Part shown: positions 1-8,184 of the stretch, in pieces
Layout: each line of letters begins with the position of its first letter
How positions within the stretch are numbered: position 1 is the stretch's first letter
Source of the DNA: Phytohabitans kaempferiae
GTDB lineage: Bacteria; Actinomycetota; Actinomycetes; Mycobacteriales; Micromonosporaceae
Length of the DNA: 64,000 bases
Direction of reading: 5' to 3'
Assembly (NCBI RefSeq): GCF_042433955.1
Contig: NZ_JBHLUH010000074.1
Coordinates: 1 to 64,000, forward strand
Program-made: the position numbers and the translations under genes
Notes under the pieces: generated by a model
Told to the model about the DNA's origin: nothing
Databases searched by the model: none
Seen by the model: the letters and a program-made list of their open reading frames with translations, nothing else

Positions 1-50
1 CAACACCGATTTTCAGCCCGGAACGGGCCGCCCGCCAGAGGCGACAGGGA

Positions 51-1040
51 CTAGATCCTGAGGCCCAGCGCGGCACGAAGCTGCGCGACCACGTAGTCGG
101 GTTGGTGGCGGACCTGCCATGCCGAGTAGCGGAGCACGCGGTCGCCCCGAATCCAGATCTCGTTCTGCCGGCGCATGTCCGCCTCCCACTGCCCGGCGTC
201 CATGTGATGGGCGCCGTCCACCTCGACGTGTACGCGCTGCTCCCGCCAGTACGCGTCCAGATAGCGGCTGCGCCCGTCGCCGTCGAGGCGCCGCTCCTGC
301 AGGTCGGGCGCGGGCAACCGGTGCCGCCGGCAGAGCCGTAGGAAGTCGATTTCGGACAGCGCGGTCGCGCCGCCCGCGGCGAGGTCAGCCGTCTCCAGCA
401 CGAGTGCGCGGCGCCGGGCCCGGGGCATCACGGACAGCACCGCACGCAGCTCCTCCGGGGCGACCCGGCGCTGCTGGCAGGCAGCCGCCACGACGGTACG
501 GGCCGCGTCGTCCGTGCGGGCCCACTGCGCCGCGTCCACGATCGAGCGCGGCATCGCCGTACGCGGGGGACGGCCGGCCCGCACATGGTCGCCGGGCAGG
601 ACCGACGTGCGGTGCACCACCACGGCGGGCATGTCGAGCGGCAGGCGCCGGCGCAGGTCGGGGTAGGGATGACCGGCCGGCACCAGGACGTACAGCGGGC
701 CGGGTCGGCTCCAGCGCAGGCCACCTTCGCACGCCGCGGTGAGCCCGGCGAGCAGCGCGCCGTGACCCGGTGCGCCGGAGGGATGGGTGGCGAGCACCGC
801 GACCCAAAGCGCCTGCCCGGCCGTCAGCGGACCGTTGTGGGAGACCAGCACGCCGCGGCACACGCGCCGCCAGCGGCCGGAAGCGAGGAGGCCACGGACC
901 CGGGCGCGTCCCAGCAGCGCGGCTGCGTGGGCGGCGGTGACGACGCCCGCCTGTTCGAAGAGCAACCAGTCGAGTGCGCTCGCCGCGTGTCCGGGGATCG
1001 GCACGGCGCGAGTCTGCGGGCGCCCGCCGCCGCGGGGCAA
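51..1040 (-). CDS. AbiEi-like / DUF559 nuclease-fold protein
   Basis: A 329-residue protein. The N-terminal part, around 'LLFEQAGVVTAAHAAALLG' and 'GRWRRVCRGVL', resembles the winged-helix domain of AbiEi-type antitoxins. The C-terminal ~90 residues ('YLDAYWREQRVHVEVDGAHH ... LRYSAWQVRHQPDYV') match the DUF559/Vsr-like endonuclease fold, including the acidic 'VEVDGAHH' strand. No toxin partner lies beside it, so a toxin-antitoxin role is not supported and the biological role is unknown. The start shown is a TTG with a TAACGT box 9 nt upstream; a GTG at 1004 is an alternative. A distant relative of the same architecture lies at 41482-42378. Family is reasonably sure; function is not. Confidence 0.75.
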   Translation of the reverse strand: MPRGGGRPQTRAVPIPGHAASALDWLLFEQAGVVTAAHAAALLGRARVRGLLASGRWRRVCRGVLVSHNGPLTAGQALWVAVLATHPSGAPGHGALLAGLTAACEGGLRWSRPGPLYVLVPAGHPYPDLRRRLPLDMPAVVVHRTSVLPGDHVRAGRPPRTAMPRSIVDAAQWARTDDAARTVVAAACQQRRVAPEELRAVLSVMPRARRRALVLETADLAAGGATALSEIDFLRLCRRHRLPAPDLQERRLDGDGRSRYLDAYWREQRVHVEVDGAHHMDAGQWEADMRRQNEIWIRGDRVLRYSAWQVRHQPDYVVAQLRAALGLRI

Positions 1041-1131
1041 GGGGATGCCACGTTATGGCGACGGAGGCGAGGCACGCCGGCGGCGGAAGGAACGCGGTCG
1101 CGGTGGCGCCTTCGAGGCGGGCGACGAGGGG

Positions 1132-1137
1132 TAGGTT
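1132..1137 (+). promoter_or_regulatory. -10 hexamer TAGGTT, predicted leaderless start
   Basis: TAGGTT fits the actinobacterial TANNNT -10 consensus and ends 7 nt before the GTG at 1145. Transcription would then begin at the start codon. No convincing -35 box is visible. Confidence 0.5.
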
Positions 1138-1144
1138 GGGGCGA

Positions 1145-1999
1145 GTGCGTATTGGAATCCAAATTCCCAGCTTCACCTACCCCGGCGATCAGAGCCAGAT
1201 CGCCCCGACTTTCGCCCAGGTCGCCCGCGACGCCGACCAGGCGGGCATCGCCAGCCTCTGGGTGATGGACCACTTCTTCCAGATCCGCGGTGTCGGCGCG
1301 CCCGAGGAGCCGATGCTGGAGGGCTACACGGCCCTGGCGTACGCGGCCGCGCTCACCGAGCGGATCACGCTGGGCACCATGGTCACCGGTGCGGTCTACC
1401 GGCATCCCGGCGTGCTCGTCAAGACGGTCACCACGCTCGACGTGCTCTCCGGCGGGCGGGCCTGGTTCGGCGTCGGCGCCGCCTGGAACGCGGACGAGTC
1501 GGCCGGCCTCGGCATCCCGTTCCCGCCGGTGGCCGAGCGCTTCGAGCGGCTGGAGGAGACGCTGCGGATCGCCCACCAGATGTTCGCCGGCGACGAGAGC
1601 CCGATCGTGGGGCGGCACTACCAGCTTGAGCGGCCGCTCAACTCGCCGCCGCCGGTGAGCCGCCCGCATCCGCGCATCCTCGTCGGGGGCGGTGGGGAGA
1701 AGAAGACGCTGCGCCTCGTCGCGCGGTACGCCGACGGCTGCAACCTCTTCGACACGCCCGAGCTGCCGCACAAGCTGGAGGTGCTGCGGGAGCACTGCGC
1801 GCGGGAGGGGCGGGCGTACGGCGACATCGAGAAGACCGCGCTCACGATCCTGACGCCGGAGTCGACCGCGGACCAGCTCGAAGACACCGTGGGGCGCCTC
1901 GGCGAGGCCGGCGTCGACCACGTGATCTTCTCCTGCCGGCAGCCCTACGAGCCCAGCACCGTACCCCTCCTGGCCGGTCTCGTCGCGAAGGCGGCGTAG
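1145..1999 (+). CDS. LLM-class F420-dependent oxidoreductase
   Basis: A 284-residue luciferase-like monooxygenase (TIM barrel) of the actinobacterial F420-dependent type. The N-terminus 'RIGIQIPSFTYPG', the segment 'SLWVMDHFFQIRG', 'ALTERITLGTMVTG' and 'DVLSGGRAWFGVGAAWNADES' are the usual landmarks of the cofactor-binding barrel. It probably transfers hydride between F420 and a small organic substrate that cannot be named from sequence. I chose the GTG at 1145 because the homologous block starts there and a -10 hexamer lies 7 nt upstream; the frame is open further upstream but shows no homology. A perfect hairpin follows the stop codon. Confidence 0.88.
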   Translation: MRIGIQIPSFTYPGDQSQIAPTFAQVARDADQAGIASLWVMDHFFQIRGVGAPEEPMLEGYTALAYAAALTERITLGTMVTGAVYRHPGVLVKTVTTLDVLSGGRAWFGVGAAWNADESAGLGIPFPPVAERFERLEETLRIAHQMFAGDESPIVGRHYQLERPLNSPPPVSRPHPRILVGGGGEKKTLRLVARYADGCNLFDTPELPHKLEVLREHCAREGRAYGDIEKTALTILTPESTADQLEDTVGRLGEAGVDHVIFSCRQPYEPSTVPLLAGLVAKAA

Positions 2000-2019
2000 C
2001 CGGCGATCTCCTCCTTTGA

Positions 2020-2048
2020 TCTCCCCCGGCGGCGCCCGCCGGGGGAGA
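2020..2048 (+). terminator. Hairpin after LLM oxidoreductase
   Basis: A 13-bp perfect inverted repeat (2020-2032 and 2036-2048) with a 3-nt loop lies 20 bp after the LLM oxidoreductase stop. There is no T-run. This fits the U-less hairpin terminators often proposed for high-GC actinobacteria. Confidence 0.6.
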
Positions 2049-2115
2049 CTCCCACCTTCCTCAGACCGATGCCGCGACCCTCCTGAGGTAGGACGGATCG
2101 CCTCCAACCTGGCTT

Positions 2116-2121
2116 TACGGT
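2116..2121 (+). promoter_or_regulatory. -10 hexamer TACGGT, predicted leaderless start
   Basis: TACGGT ends 7 nt before the ATG at 2129. No Shine-Dalgarno sequence precedes that ATG, so the ABC exporter mRNA is predicted to be leaderless. Confidence 0.5.
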
Positions 2122-2128
2122 TTGTTGC

Positions 2129-2884
2129 ATGACGACAGCGACCACGGAAATCGCCGCACGGGCGGTCGACGCGTGGAAGGTATACGGCACGGGCGAGGCC
2201 CAGGTGATCGCGCTTCGCGGGGTGAACGTCGAGCTGGAGAAGGGGCACTTCACCGCGATCATGGGCCCCTCCGGCTCGGGCAAGTCCACGCTGATGCACT
2301 GCCTCGCCGGGCTCGACGCGCTCACCCGGGGACAGACCTTCATCGGCGACACGCAGATCACCGGGCTCAGCGACAGCGGGCTGACCAAGCTGCGGCGCGA
2401 CCGCGTGGGCTTCATCTTCCAGCAGTTCAACCTGCTGCCCACGCTGACCGCCGAGGAGAACATCCTGCTGCCGCTCTCCATCGCCGGCCGCAAGCCCGAC
2501 CCCGACTGGTACAAGACGGTGATCACCACGGTCGGCCTCGGTGACCGGCTCGGGCACCGGCCAACCCAGCTCTCCGGCGGCCAGCAGCAGCGCGTGGCGT
2601 GCGCCCGCGCGCTCGTCTCCCGCCCCGAGGTGATCTTCGCGGACGAGCCGACCGGCAACCTCGACTCCCGTTCCGGCGCCGAGGTGCTCGGCTTCCTGCG
2701 CAACTCGGTGCGCGACTTCGGCCAGACGATCGTGATGGTGACCCACGACCCCAACGCCGCCTCGTACGCGGACCGGGTCATCTTCCTCGCCGACGGCCAG
2801 ATCGTCGACGAGATGCGGGAGCCCACGGCCGAGGGCGTGCTCGACAAGCTGAAGAACCTCGACGTCGCGGTTGGTGGCGCCTGA
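2129..2884 (+). CDS. MacB/LolD-type ABC transporter ATP-binding protein
   Basis: A 251-residue ABC ATPase of the MacB/LolD/FtsE group. Walker A 'GPSGSGKST' is at residues 46-54, the Q-loop region is 'FIFQQFNLLPTLTAEENILLPL', the signature is 'LSGGQQQR', and Walker B is 'VIFADEPTGNLDSRSG'. The last feature is typical of type VII (mechanotransmission) ABC systems. It partners the FtsX-type permease that begins at its own stop codon (TGATG, 1-nt overlap), so the two are translationally coupled. The complex should act at the cytoplasmic membrane, probably exporting or extracting a lipophilic or peptide substrate. The substrate is unknown. Confidence 0.93.
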   Translation: MTTATTEIAARAVDAWKVYGTGEAQVIALRGVNVELEKGHFTAIMGPSGSGKSTLMHCLAGLDALTRGQTFIGDTQITGLSDSGLTKLRRDRVGFIFQQFNLLPTLTAEENILLPLSIAGRKPDPDWYKTVITTVGLGDRLGHRPTQLSGGQQQRVACARALVSRPEVIFADEPTGNLDSRSGAEVLGFLRNSVRDFGQTIVMVTHDPNAASYADRVIFLADGQIVDEMREPTAEGVLDKLKNLDVAVGGA

Positions 2885-5451
2885 TGCTGCGGGCCAGCCT
2901 CAAGAGCCTCTTCTCCCGCAAGCTGCGGCTCACGCTCGCCATCGTGGCGATCGTGCTGGGCGTGTCGTTCCTCTCCGGCGCGTTCGTGCTGACCGACTCG
3001 CTGGGCGCGCGCTTCGAGCGGCTCTTCCAGAGCATCAACCAGAACGTCGACGTCCAGGTGCTGCTCACCGACGACGGCGCCGACGAGGACCCGCTCCCCA
3101 AGATCACGCAGGCGCAGCTCGACGCGATGGCCGCTGTACCCGGCGCGCGGGCGGTCTCCGGCGACGTGAGCGCGATCGGCGTGATCCCGTTCGACCGCGA
3201 GGACGGCAAGCCGGTCACCACGACCGGCGCGCCCCAGCTCGGTGGCGGGGTCCGGGGCGACGACCCGTTCTCGCTCGTCCAGCTCGCCGACGGCCGCTGG
3301 CCGTCGGCGGACACCGAGGTCGCGATCACGCGGTACACCGCCGACCAGACCAACTCCGCCACCGGCGACCGTCTCAAGGTCTACCTGCCCGAGGTGAACG
3401 AGACCCGCGAGTTCACCATCACCGGCACGGTGGTGTACGACGGCGACCGCGACTCGATGGCCGGCGAGACGATGGTGCTCTTCGAGGAGAGCTTCGCCCA
3501 GCGCACGTTCTACGGGCAGGAAGGACTCTTCTCCGGCGCGTACCTCGCCGCCAACGAGGGCGTCACCCAGGAGCAGCTTCGCGACCAGGTGGCACCGCTC
3601 GCGCCGAGCGGCTTCGAGGCGAAGACCGGCGACCAGGCGAACGAGGACCAGGCGAACGACGTGCAGGCCGGGCTCTCCGCGCTGACCACGTACTTCTTCG
3701 GGCCCTTCGCGGTCGTGGCGCTGCTGGTCGGCATCTTCCTGATCTTCAACACGTTCAACATCCTGGTCGCCCAGCGGGCCTCGGAGCTGGCCGTCTTCCG
3801 GGCGATGGGGGCGAGCTGGGGGCAGGTCACCGGCTCGGTGCTGATCGAGGCGATCCTGGTCGGCATCGTCGGCTCCACGCTCGGCCTGCTCGCCGGCATC
3901 GGGCTGGGGCTCGCCGGCAGCGCCGCGCTGACCGGGCTGATCGGCGCCCAGCTACCTGGCGCGGGCATCACGGTGAGCGCGACGCCGATCATCCTCGCGT
4001 ACACGGTGGGCATCCTGGTCACGCTCGTCTCCGCGTTCGTACCGGCGATCCGCGCCTCGGCGGTGCCACCGCTGGCCGCGATGCGCGAGGTGAGCCGGCC
4101 GGACAAGCCGCTCAAGGGGCTGACGATCGCCGGGCTCGTGTTCGTCGTACCCGGTCTCGCGCTGCTCGTGCTCGGCCTGGTCGGCTCCTCGCTGGTGCCG
4201 CTGCTCTTCGGCTCGGTGCTGACGTTCCTCGGCGTGATGATCATTTCGCCGCTGCTCACCAGGCCGCTCGCCGGACTGATCGGCCGCGTGGTCGGCTGGG
4301 GAATGAGCGGGCGCCTGGGCGTACGCAACGCGCTGCGCAACCCGCGCCGCACGGCGGTCACCTCCGCCGCCCTGATGATCGGGGTGACGCTGGTGAGCGC
4401 GGCGAGCGTGCTGGGCGCGTCGTTCACCCGCACGATCGACCAGACCATCAACGCCACGGTCGGCGCCGAGGTCTTCATCCAGGCGAGTACGACCGCCGGT
4501 CCGCCCGGCGAGGTCGGCTTCCCGGACGAGGCGGTCCCGCTGATCGCGGCGGTGCCCGGGGTCGACCAGGTCGTGCCGATGTACTTCTCGTTCGCCGCCC
4601 AGGTCGACGGCGGTGCCCCGCCGTTCGGCGGCACGTTCGCGGTCGACGACCTGGCGGTGGCCCGGGACATGTTCGGGATGAAGGCCGTCGAGGGCGAGGT
4701 GCGGACGCTCCAGCCGGGCGAGTTCGTGGCCGACGAGAACACGTTCGAGTCGCGGGGCTGGGAGGTCGGCCAGACCTTCCCGATCCAGCTCGACAAGGGC
4801 GGCGAGGAGCAGTACCGGCTCGTCGGCGTCTACGAGGCGACTCCCATCTGGACGGACACGATGATCCTGCCCAAGGCGGCGGTGGCCAACTTCGCCGGGC
4901 CGCTGGCGTTCCAGGGCTACGTCAGCCTCGACGACGGCGCGAACACCGACACCGTGGTCGCCGGCATCGAGGACGCGATGGTCGACTATCCACTGGTGAC
5001 GGTGGGGGACCGGTCGGCGCTGCTGGAGCAGTTCAACGGCTTCGTCGACATCGCGCTCGGCATCATCTACGTCCTGCTCGGCGTGGCGATCCTGATCGCG
5101 CTGCTCGGCATCCTCAACACGCTGCTGCTGAGCATCTTCGAGCGTACGCGTGAGCTGGGCCTGCTGCGCGCGGTGGGGCTCAACCGGCGCGGCGTGATGC
5201 GCATGGTCGGTACCGAGTCGGTGGTCATGGCCGTCTTCGGCTGCCTGCTCGGCATCATCGTCGGCGTGGGGCTCGGCGCGGCGCTCTCGTACGCCCTCAT
5301 CGACCGCGACTTCCTCACGGTGGTCGCGATCCCGTGGGCGAGCCTGATCGTCTTCGTGGTGGTCGCGGTCGTCGCGGGCGTGCTGGCCGCCCTCTGGCCC
5401 GCCTGGCGAGCCGCGCGGCTCAACGTCCTCCAGGCGATCGCGTACGAGTAG
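2884..5451 (+). CDS. FtsX-like ABC permease, two FtsX domains
   Basis: An 855-residue permease starting at the ATG that overlaps the ATPase stop. It opens with the usual 'MLRASLKSLFSRKLRLTLAIVAIVLGVSFLSGAFV' amphipathic helix plus first membrane span. A ~230-residue extracellular domain follows, then an FtsX block ('FGPFAVVALLVGIFLIFNTFNILVAQRASELAVFRAMGAS'). A second extracellular domain and a second FtsX block ('ILIALLGILNTLLLSIFERTRELGLLRAVG') end the protein. This duplicated layout is common in actinobacterial MacB-like exporters. A 13-bp hairpin follows the gene. Substrate unknown. Confidence 0.92.
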   Translation: MLRASLKSLFSRKLRLTLAIVAIVLGVSFLSGAFVLTDSLGARFERLFQSINQNVDVQVLLTDDGADEDPLPKITQAQLDAMAAVPGARAVSGDVSAIGVIPFDREDGKPVTTTGAPQLGGGVRGDDPFSLVQLADGRWPSADTEVAITRYTADQTNSATGDRLKVYLPEVNETREFTITGTVVYDGDRDSMAGETMVLFEESFAQRTFYGQEGLFSGAYLAANEGVTQEQLRDQVAPLAPSGFEAKTGDQANEDQANDVQAGLSALTTYFFGPFAVVALLVGIFLIFNTFNILVAQRASELAVFRAMGASWGQVTGSVLIEAILVGIVGSTLGLLAGIGLGLAGSAALTGLIGAQLPGAGITVSATPIILAYTVGILVTLVSAFVPAIRASAVPPLAAMREVSRPDKPLKGLTIAGLVFVVPGLALLVLGLVGSSLVPLLFGSVLTFLGVMIISPLLTRPLAGLIGRVVGWGMSGRLGVRNALRNPRRTAVTSAALMIGVTLVSAASVLGASFTRTIDQTINATVGAEVFIQASTTAGPPGEVGFPDEAVPLIAAVPGVDQVVPMYFSFAAQVDGGAPPFGGTFAVDDLAVARDMFGMKAVEGEVRTLQPGEFVADENTFESRGWEVGQTFPIQLDKGGEEQYRLVGVYEATPIWTDTMILPKAAVANFAGPLAFQGYVSLDDGANTDTVVAGIEDAMVDYPLVTVGDRSALLEQFNGFVDIALGIIYVLLGVAILIALLGILNTLLLSIFERTRELGLLRAVGLNRRGVMRMVGTESVVMAVFGCLLGIIVGVGLGAALSYALIDRDFLTVVAIPWASLIVFVVVAVVAGVLAALWPAWRAARLNVLQAIAYE

Positions 5452-5470
5452 CACCTGGTTGTTTCCGACG

Positions 5471-5501
5471 CCCCGGGCGGTTGCTGGCCAACCGCCCGGG
5501 G
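5471..5501 (+). terminator. Hairpin after ABC exporter operon
   Basis: A 13-bp perfect inverted repeat (5471-5483 and 5489-5501, 5-nt loop) begins 19 bp after the permease stop, with no T-run. It also lies 99 bp past the end of the convergent ThuA gene, so it could act in both directions. Confidence 0.65.
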
Positions 5502-5600
5502 CTCGCCTTTCGCCGGGCGCTCACGTCCGGCGGACCGGTCAGCTGAAGGCGGGCCCGGGGAAGGCGACCGGCCCGCGGTGGCCGTCGCGGCCTGGATAGG

Positions 5601-6239
5601 TCAGGCGCGGCTCACCCATTTCAGGGCGTTCGCGAGATGTTTCCGGAACGCGGGCTCGGCGTACGACTCGACCGTGTGCCCCAGTGCCGTGTAGAAGGCC
5701 CGCCCGCCGAACCGCTCGTGGCACCAGGCGAGCGGATGCTCCGCGCCCATGCCGCCGCCCTCGTACGTCGACTCGTCGACGCGCAGCAGCACGTGCGCGT
5801 CGGGGCGGGAGCGGAAGTCGTACCACTCGTCGACCCACGCGAAGGCGGGCGGCAGGTGGGCGGTCGCCGGATGACCGGGATCGGACACCGTGACCGTGGC
5901 AGGCTGCACCGCCGGATGCCGGTCGAACCACGCGCCGACAAGCTCGCGGTAGAACGGCCAGCCGTACTCGGAGGCGGCCGCGGAGTGCACGCCGAGGAAG
6001 CCGCCGCCGCCCCGCACGTACGCCTCCAGCGCCGCCCGCCCGGCGTCCGTGAGCACCTCGCCGTTGGTGTTGAGGAAGACCACGGTGTCGACGCCGGTCA
6101 GGTCTTCCAGCGCGGCCGGGTCCTCGGTGGCCTCGACGCCGGGCGTGAGCTGCCTGAACGCCTCGATGCCAGCCGGGATGGAGTCGTGCCGGTAGCCGTT
6201 GGTGCGGGAGAAGACCAGGACGCCGCGGGCTGCTTTCAC
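5601..6239 (-). CDS. ThuA-domain protein
   Basis: A 212-residue ThuA-like (glutamine-amidotransferase-like fold) protein. Visible landmarks are 'VLVFSRTNGYRHDSIPAG', 'DTVVFLNTNGEVL', 'GGGGFLGVHSAAASEYGWPFYRELVGAWFDRHP' and 'PLAWCHERFGGRAFYTALGHT'. ThuA-fold proteins are linked to trehalose and other sugar utilisation, but the reaction is undefined. The GTG start at 6239 overlaps the stop of the upstream radical-SAM gene (GTGA), so the two proteins are made together and probably act on the same pathway. Nothing nearby identifies the substrate. Confidence 0.88.
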   Translation of the reverse strand: MKAARGVLVFSRTNGYRHDSIPAGIEAFRQLTPGVEATEDPAALEDLTGVDTVVFLNTNGEVLTDAGRAALEAYVRGGGGFLGVHSAAASEYGWPFYRELVGAWFDRHPAVQPATVTVSDPGHPATAHLPPAFAWVDEWYDFRSRPDAHVLLRVDESTYEGGGMGAEHPLAWCHERFGGRAFYTALGHTVESYAEPAFRKHLANALKWVSRA

Positions 6240-7555
6240 GCGGTCACCGGTGCGTCCGCCGGCAGCGTGTCCATGAACGAGCTCACCGAGAAGACCGCGT
6301 TGCCGGCGCCGGGCGGGCCGTATCCGGGCGGGGTCGAGAGGCCGTTGGCCTCCATCGTCGCGCGGTAGGTCTCGAGCAGCCGGATGTGGTACTCCAGCGG
6401 CGCGCCCTGCGGGTTGGTGCGGCCGAGCGGCGTGGTCGGTTCCGGACACCACGTGGTGAAGCGGGGGAGGATGCCACGGGACATGAAGTACTGGAGGCCC
6501 TCGCCCGTCGACGCGATCGCCTCGTCGACCGTGGTGAAGCCGAACGGCTCGGCCATCTCGATGCCGGCCACGAAGTTGGGGATCACGTTGCGCGGCCCGA
6601 AGATCTCCGCCGAGTCGAGGATGCGGCGGTGCCACTCCTCGCGGCCGACGTAGCGCTCCTTGCCGGGGCAGTACAGCTCGAAGAGGCGCTTGTCCCACAC
6701 CTCGTAGTTGGGGTGGTAGATCTGGATGCCGTAGTCGCGGAAGCGTCGCACGTCGGCACGGGGGAGGGCCTGGGCCACCACCTTGCCGATCCACCGGCCC
6801 GGGAAGCGCTCCTCGATCGCCTTGGCGTAGCGCCCGTAGAAGTCGGCCTCCGCGAGTCCGTCCACCTTGGACGTCACGCTGCCGCCGGTGAGGGTGTACG
6901 CGTGTGAGGTGCCCGCCGTGTCGTACCGGTCGATGATCTCGAGCGCTTCGAGCACCTCGTCGACCGGCTTCACTCCCGTGTACGGCCGCCCCGCCGCTTT
7001 GTGCTGCCGCCAGTTGTGGTTGATGTCGCAGTACTGGCACTCCTCCTTGGCGCCGAAGTACTGGCAGACCCGGAAGACCGTCAGGTAGATCAGGTAGCCC
7101 CACTGGATGGTCGGCGCGACCTCCATCACCGACTTGCCGTTTGCCAGCGTGTGGCGGTAGTAGTCGGGCATCGGCGGCAGCCCCACGTCGGCGATCGGCC
7201 GCCCGTCCAGGTGGAGGCGCGCCACGCCGTCCTCGCCCGCCATCACGCGGTACGGGGAGTCGGGGTTGACCCGCACCGACACCACCGTGCGACGCAGCTC
7301 GTACGGCCCGCCGGTGAGCACCACCTCCTCCGGGGGACGGCGCAACGCGGCGGCGCCGAGCTCGGGGAGCGTGCGGTGGTCGAAGGAGAAGATGAAGTAC
7401 GACTTCGGCTTGACCGCGCCGTCGTCGCCGTCCGTGAGCACCGACTCGTCGAATGCCATCCCGCCGCGGAGCAGGTCTTCCTTGAGTACGGCCTCCCGCG
7501 GGATGTGTGGGAAGCGGCCCATGAGGTCTTCGACAAGATCCGTGCGCGTCCGCAT
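6236..7555 (-). CDS. Radical SAM protein with C-x8-C-x2-C cluster
   Basis: A 439-residue protein. The motif 'VCQYFGAKEECQYCDIN' places C164, C173 and C176 in a C-x8-C-x2-C arrangement after a strand-like 'WGYLIYLTVFR'. This is the position of the radical-SAM [4Fe-4S] ligands, but with eight residues instead of three between the first two. Downstream are a 'TLTGGSVT' glycine-rich strand and barrel-like segments. I read it as a radical SAM enzyme of an uncharacterised family. The ATG at 7555 follows purine-rich GGAGG and GGTGG stretches. It is coupled to the ThuA gene. Substrate and reaction are unknown. Confidence 0.8.
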   Translation of the reverse strand: MRTRTDLVEDLMGRFPHIPREAVLKEDLLRGGMAFDESVLTDGDDGAVKPKSYFIFSFDHRTLPELGAAALRRPPEEVVLTGGPYELRRTVVSVRVNPDSPYRVMAGEDGVARLHLDGRPIADVGLPPMPDYYRHTLANGKSVMEVAPTIQWGYLIYLTVFRVCQYFGAKEECQYCDINHNWRQHKAAGRPYTGVKPVDEVLEALEIIDRYDTAGTSHAYTLTGGSVTSKVDGLAEADFYGRYAKAIEERFPGRWIGKVVAQALPRADVRRFRDYGIQIYHPNYEVWDKRLFELYCPGKERYVGREEWHRRILDSAEIFGPRNVIPNFVAGIEMAEPFGFTTVDEAIASTGEGLQYFMSRGILPRFTTWCPEPTTPLGRTNPQGAPLEYHIRLLETYRATMEANGLSTPPGYGPPGAGNAVFSVSSFMDTLPADAPVTA

Positions 7556-7708
7556 GGCCTCCAGACTGCCACCTTCGGCCGCCTTTCCGGGGCACCATCC
7601 CGTGTGCGTGTGCCGCCGATCACGCTGTGCTTTGCCCAGGTGGAGTTTCGGTTTCAACCGAAGCGCGGTTGCCAACGTACATATAAGGTCTTCGACGAGG
7701 AGGATCGG

Positions 7709-8113
7709 TTGGCGACGAAGCGTTCGGCATGGCAGCTCCTGGAGGGCCATGCCTACTCGGCGACGGTGGACGGCAGGGTCAGCGTCGGGCTCGGCTATGC
7801 CGCCGATGATCCGTACGCGGTCCATCTGATCGTGAGTGCCGACGGCACGGCGGCGTCGTGCTGGGTCTTCGCCCGCGACCTCCTGATCGCCGGCCTCACC
7901 GGCACGGCCGGGCAGGGCGACGTGCTGGTTGGTGTCCAGCCCGGCGGCACGGTGGTGAGCGTGGTGCTGCGCAACGGGCGCGACGTGCTCGGCATCGACC
8001 TGCCGCGGCTGCCACTGTGCCGGTTCGCCGCCGACATGCTCGCGATCGTGCCCAGGGGGAGCGAGGCCGGGCACGTCGACCTGGACGCGGAGCTGCGTTC
8101 GCTGCTCGCCTGA
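7709..8113 (+). CDS. SsgA-family sporulation/cell-division regulator
   Basis: A 134-residue SsgA-like protein. The family pattern is clear: 'DDPYAVHLIVSADGTAASCWVFARDLLIAGL' and 'GQGDVLVGVQPGGTVVSVVLRNGRDVLGIDLPRLPLCRFAADMLAIVPRGSEAGHVDLDAELRSLL'. SsgA-like proteins occur only in morphologically complex actinobacteria, where they position FtsZ and control septum formation and germination. The start is a TTG at 7709, preceded by a strong GAGGAGG ribosome site at 7697-7703 with 5-nt spacing. Use of TTG may limit expression. Which SALP subgroup (SsgA to SsgG) it belongs to cannot be settled here. Confidence 0.88.
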   Translation: MATKRSAWQLLEGHAYSATVDGRVSVGLGYAADDPYAVHLIVSADGTAASCWVFARDLLIAGLTGTAGQGDVLVGVQPGGTVVSVVLRNGRDVLGIDLPRLPLCRFAADMLAIVPRGSEAGHVDLDAELRSLLA

Positions 8114-8171
8114 GTCGTGGCTCAGCGCGGTGCCCCGGACATCCGGGGGTGCGAGGGATCGGCTGTTTGGC

Positions 8172-8177
8172 TAGCCT
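8172..8177 (+). promoter_or_regulatory. -10 hexamer TAGCCT, predicted leaderless start
   Basis: TAGCCT ends 7 nt before the ATG at 8185. No ribosome-binding sequence precedes that ATG. Confidence 0.45.
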
Positions 8178-8184
8178 GATCGCG

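Noticed and set aside
51..1040. Abi-type toxin-antitoxin system
   Set aside because: Both DUF559 proteins (also 41482-42378) have an AbiEi-like N-terminus, but no AbiEii nucleotidyltransferase or other toxin is adjacent.
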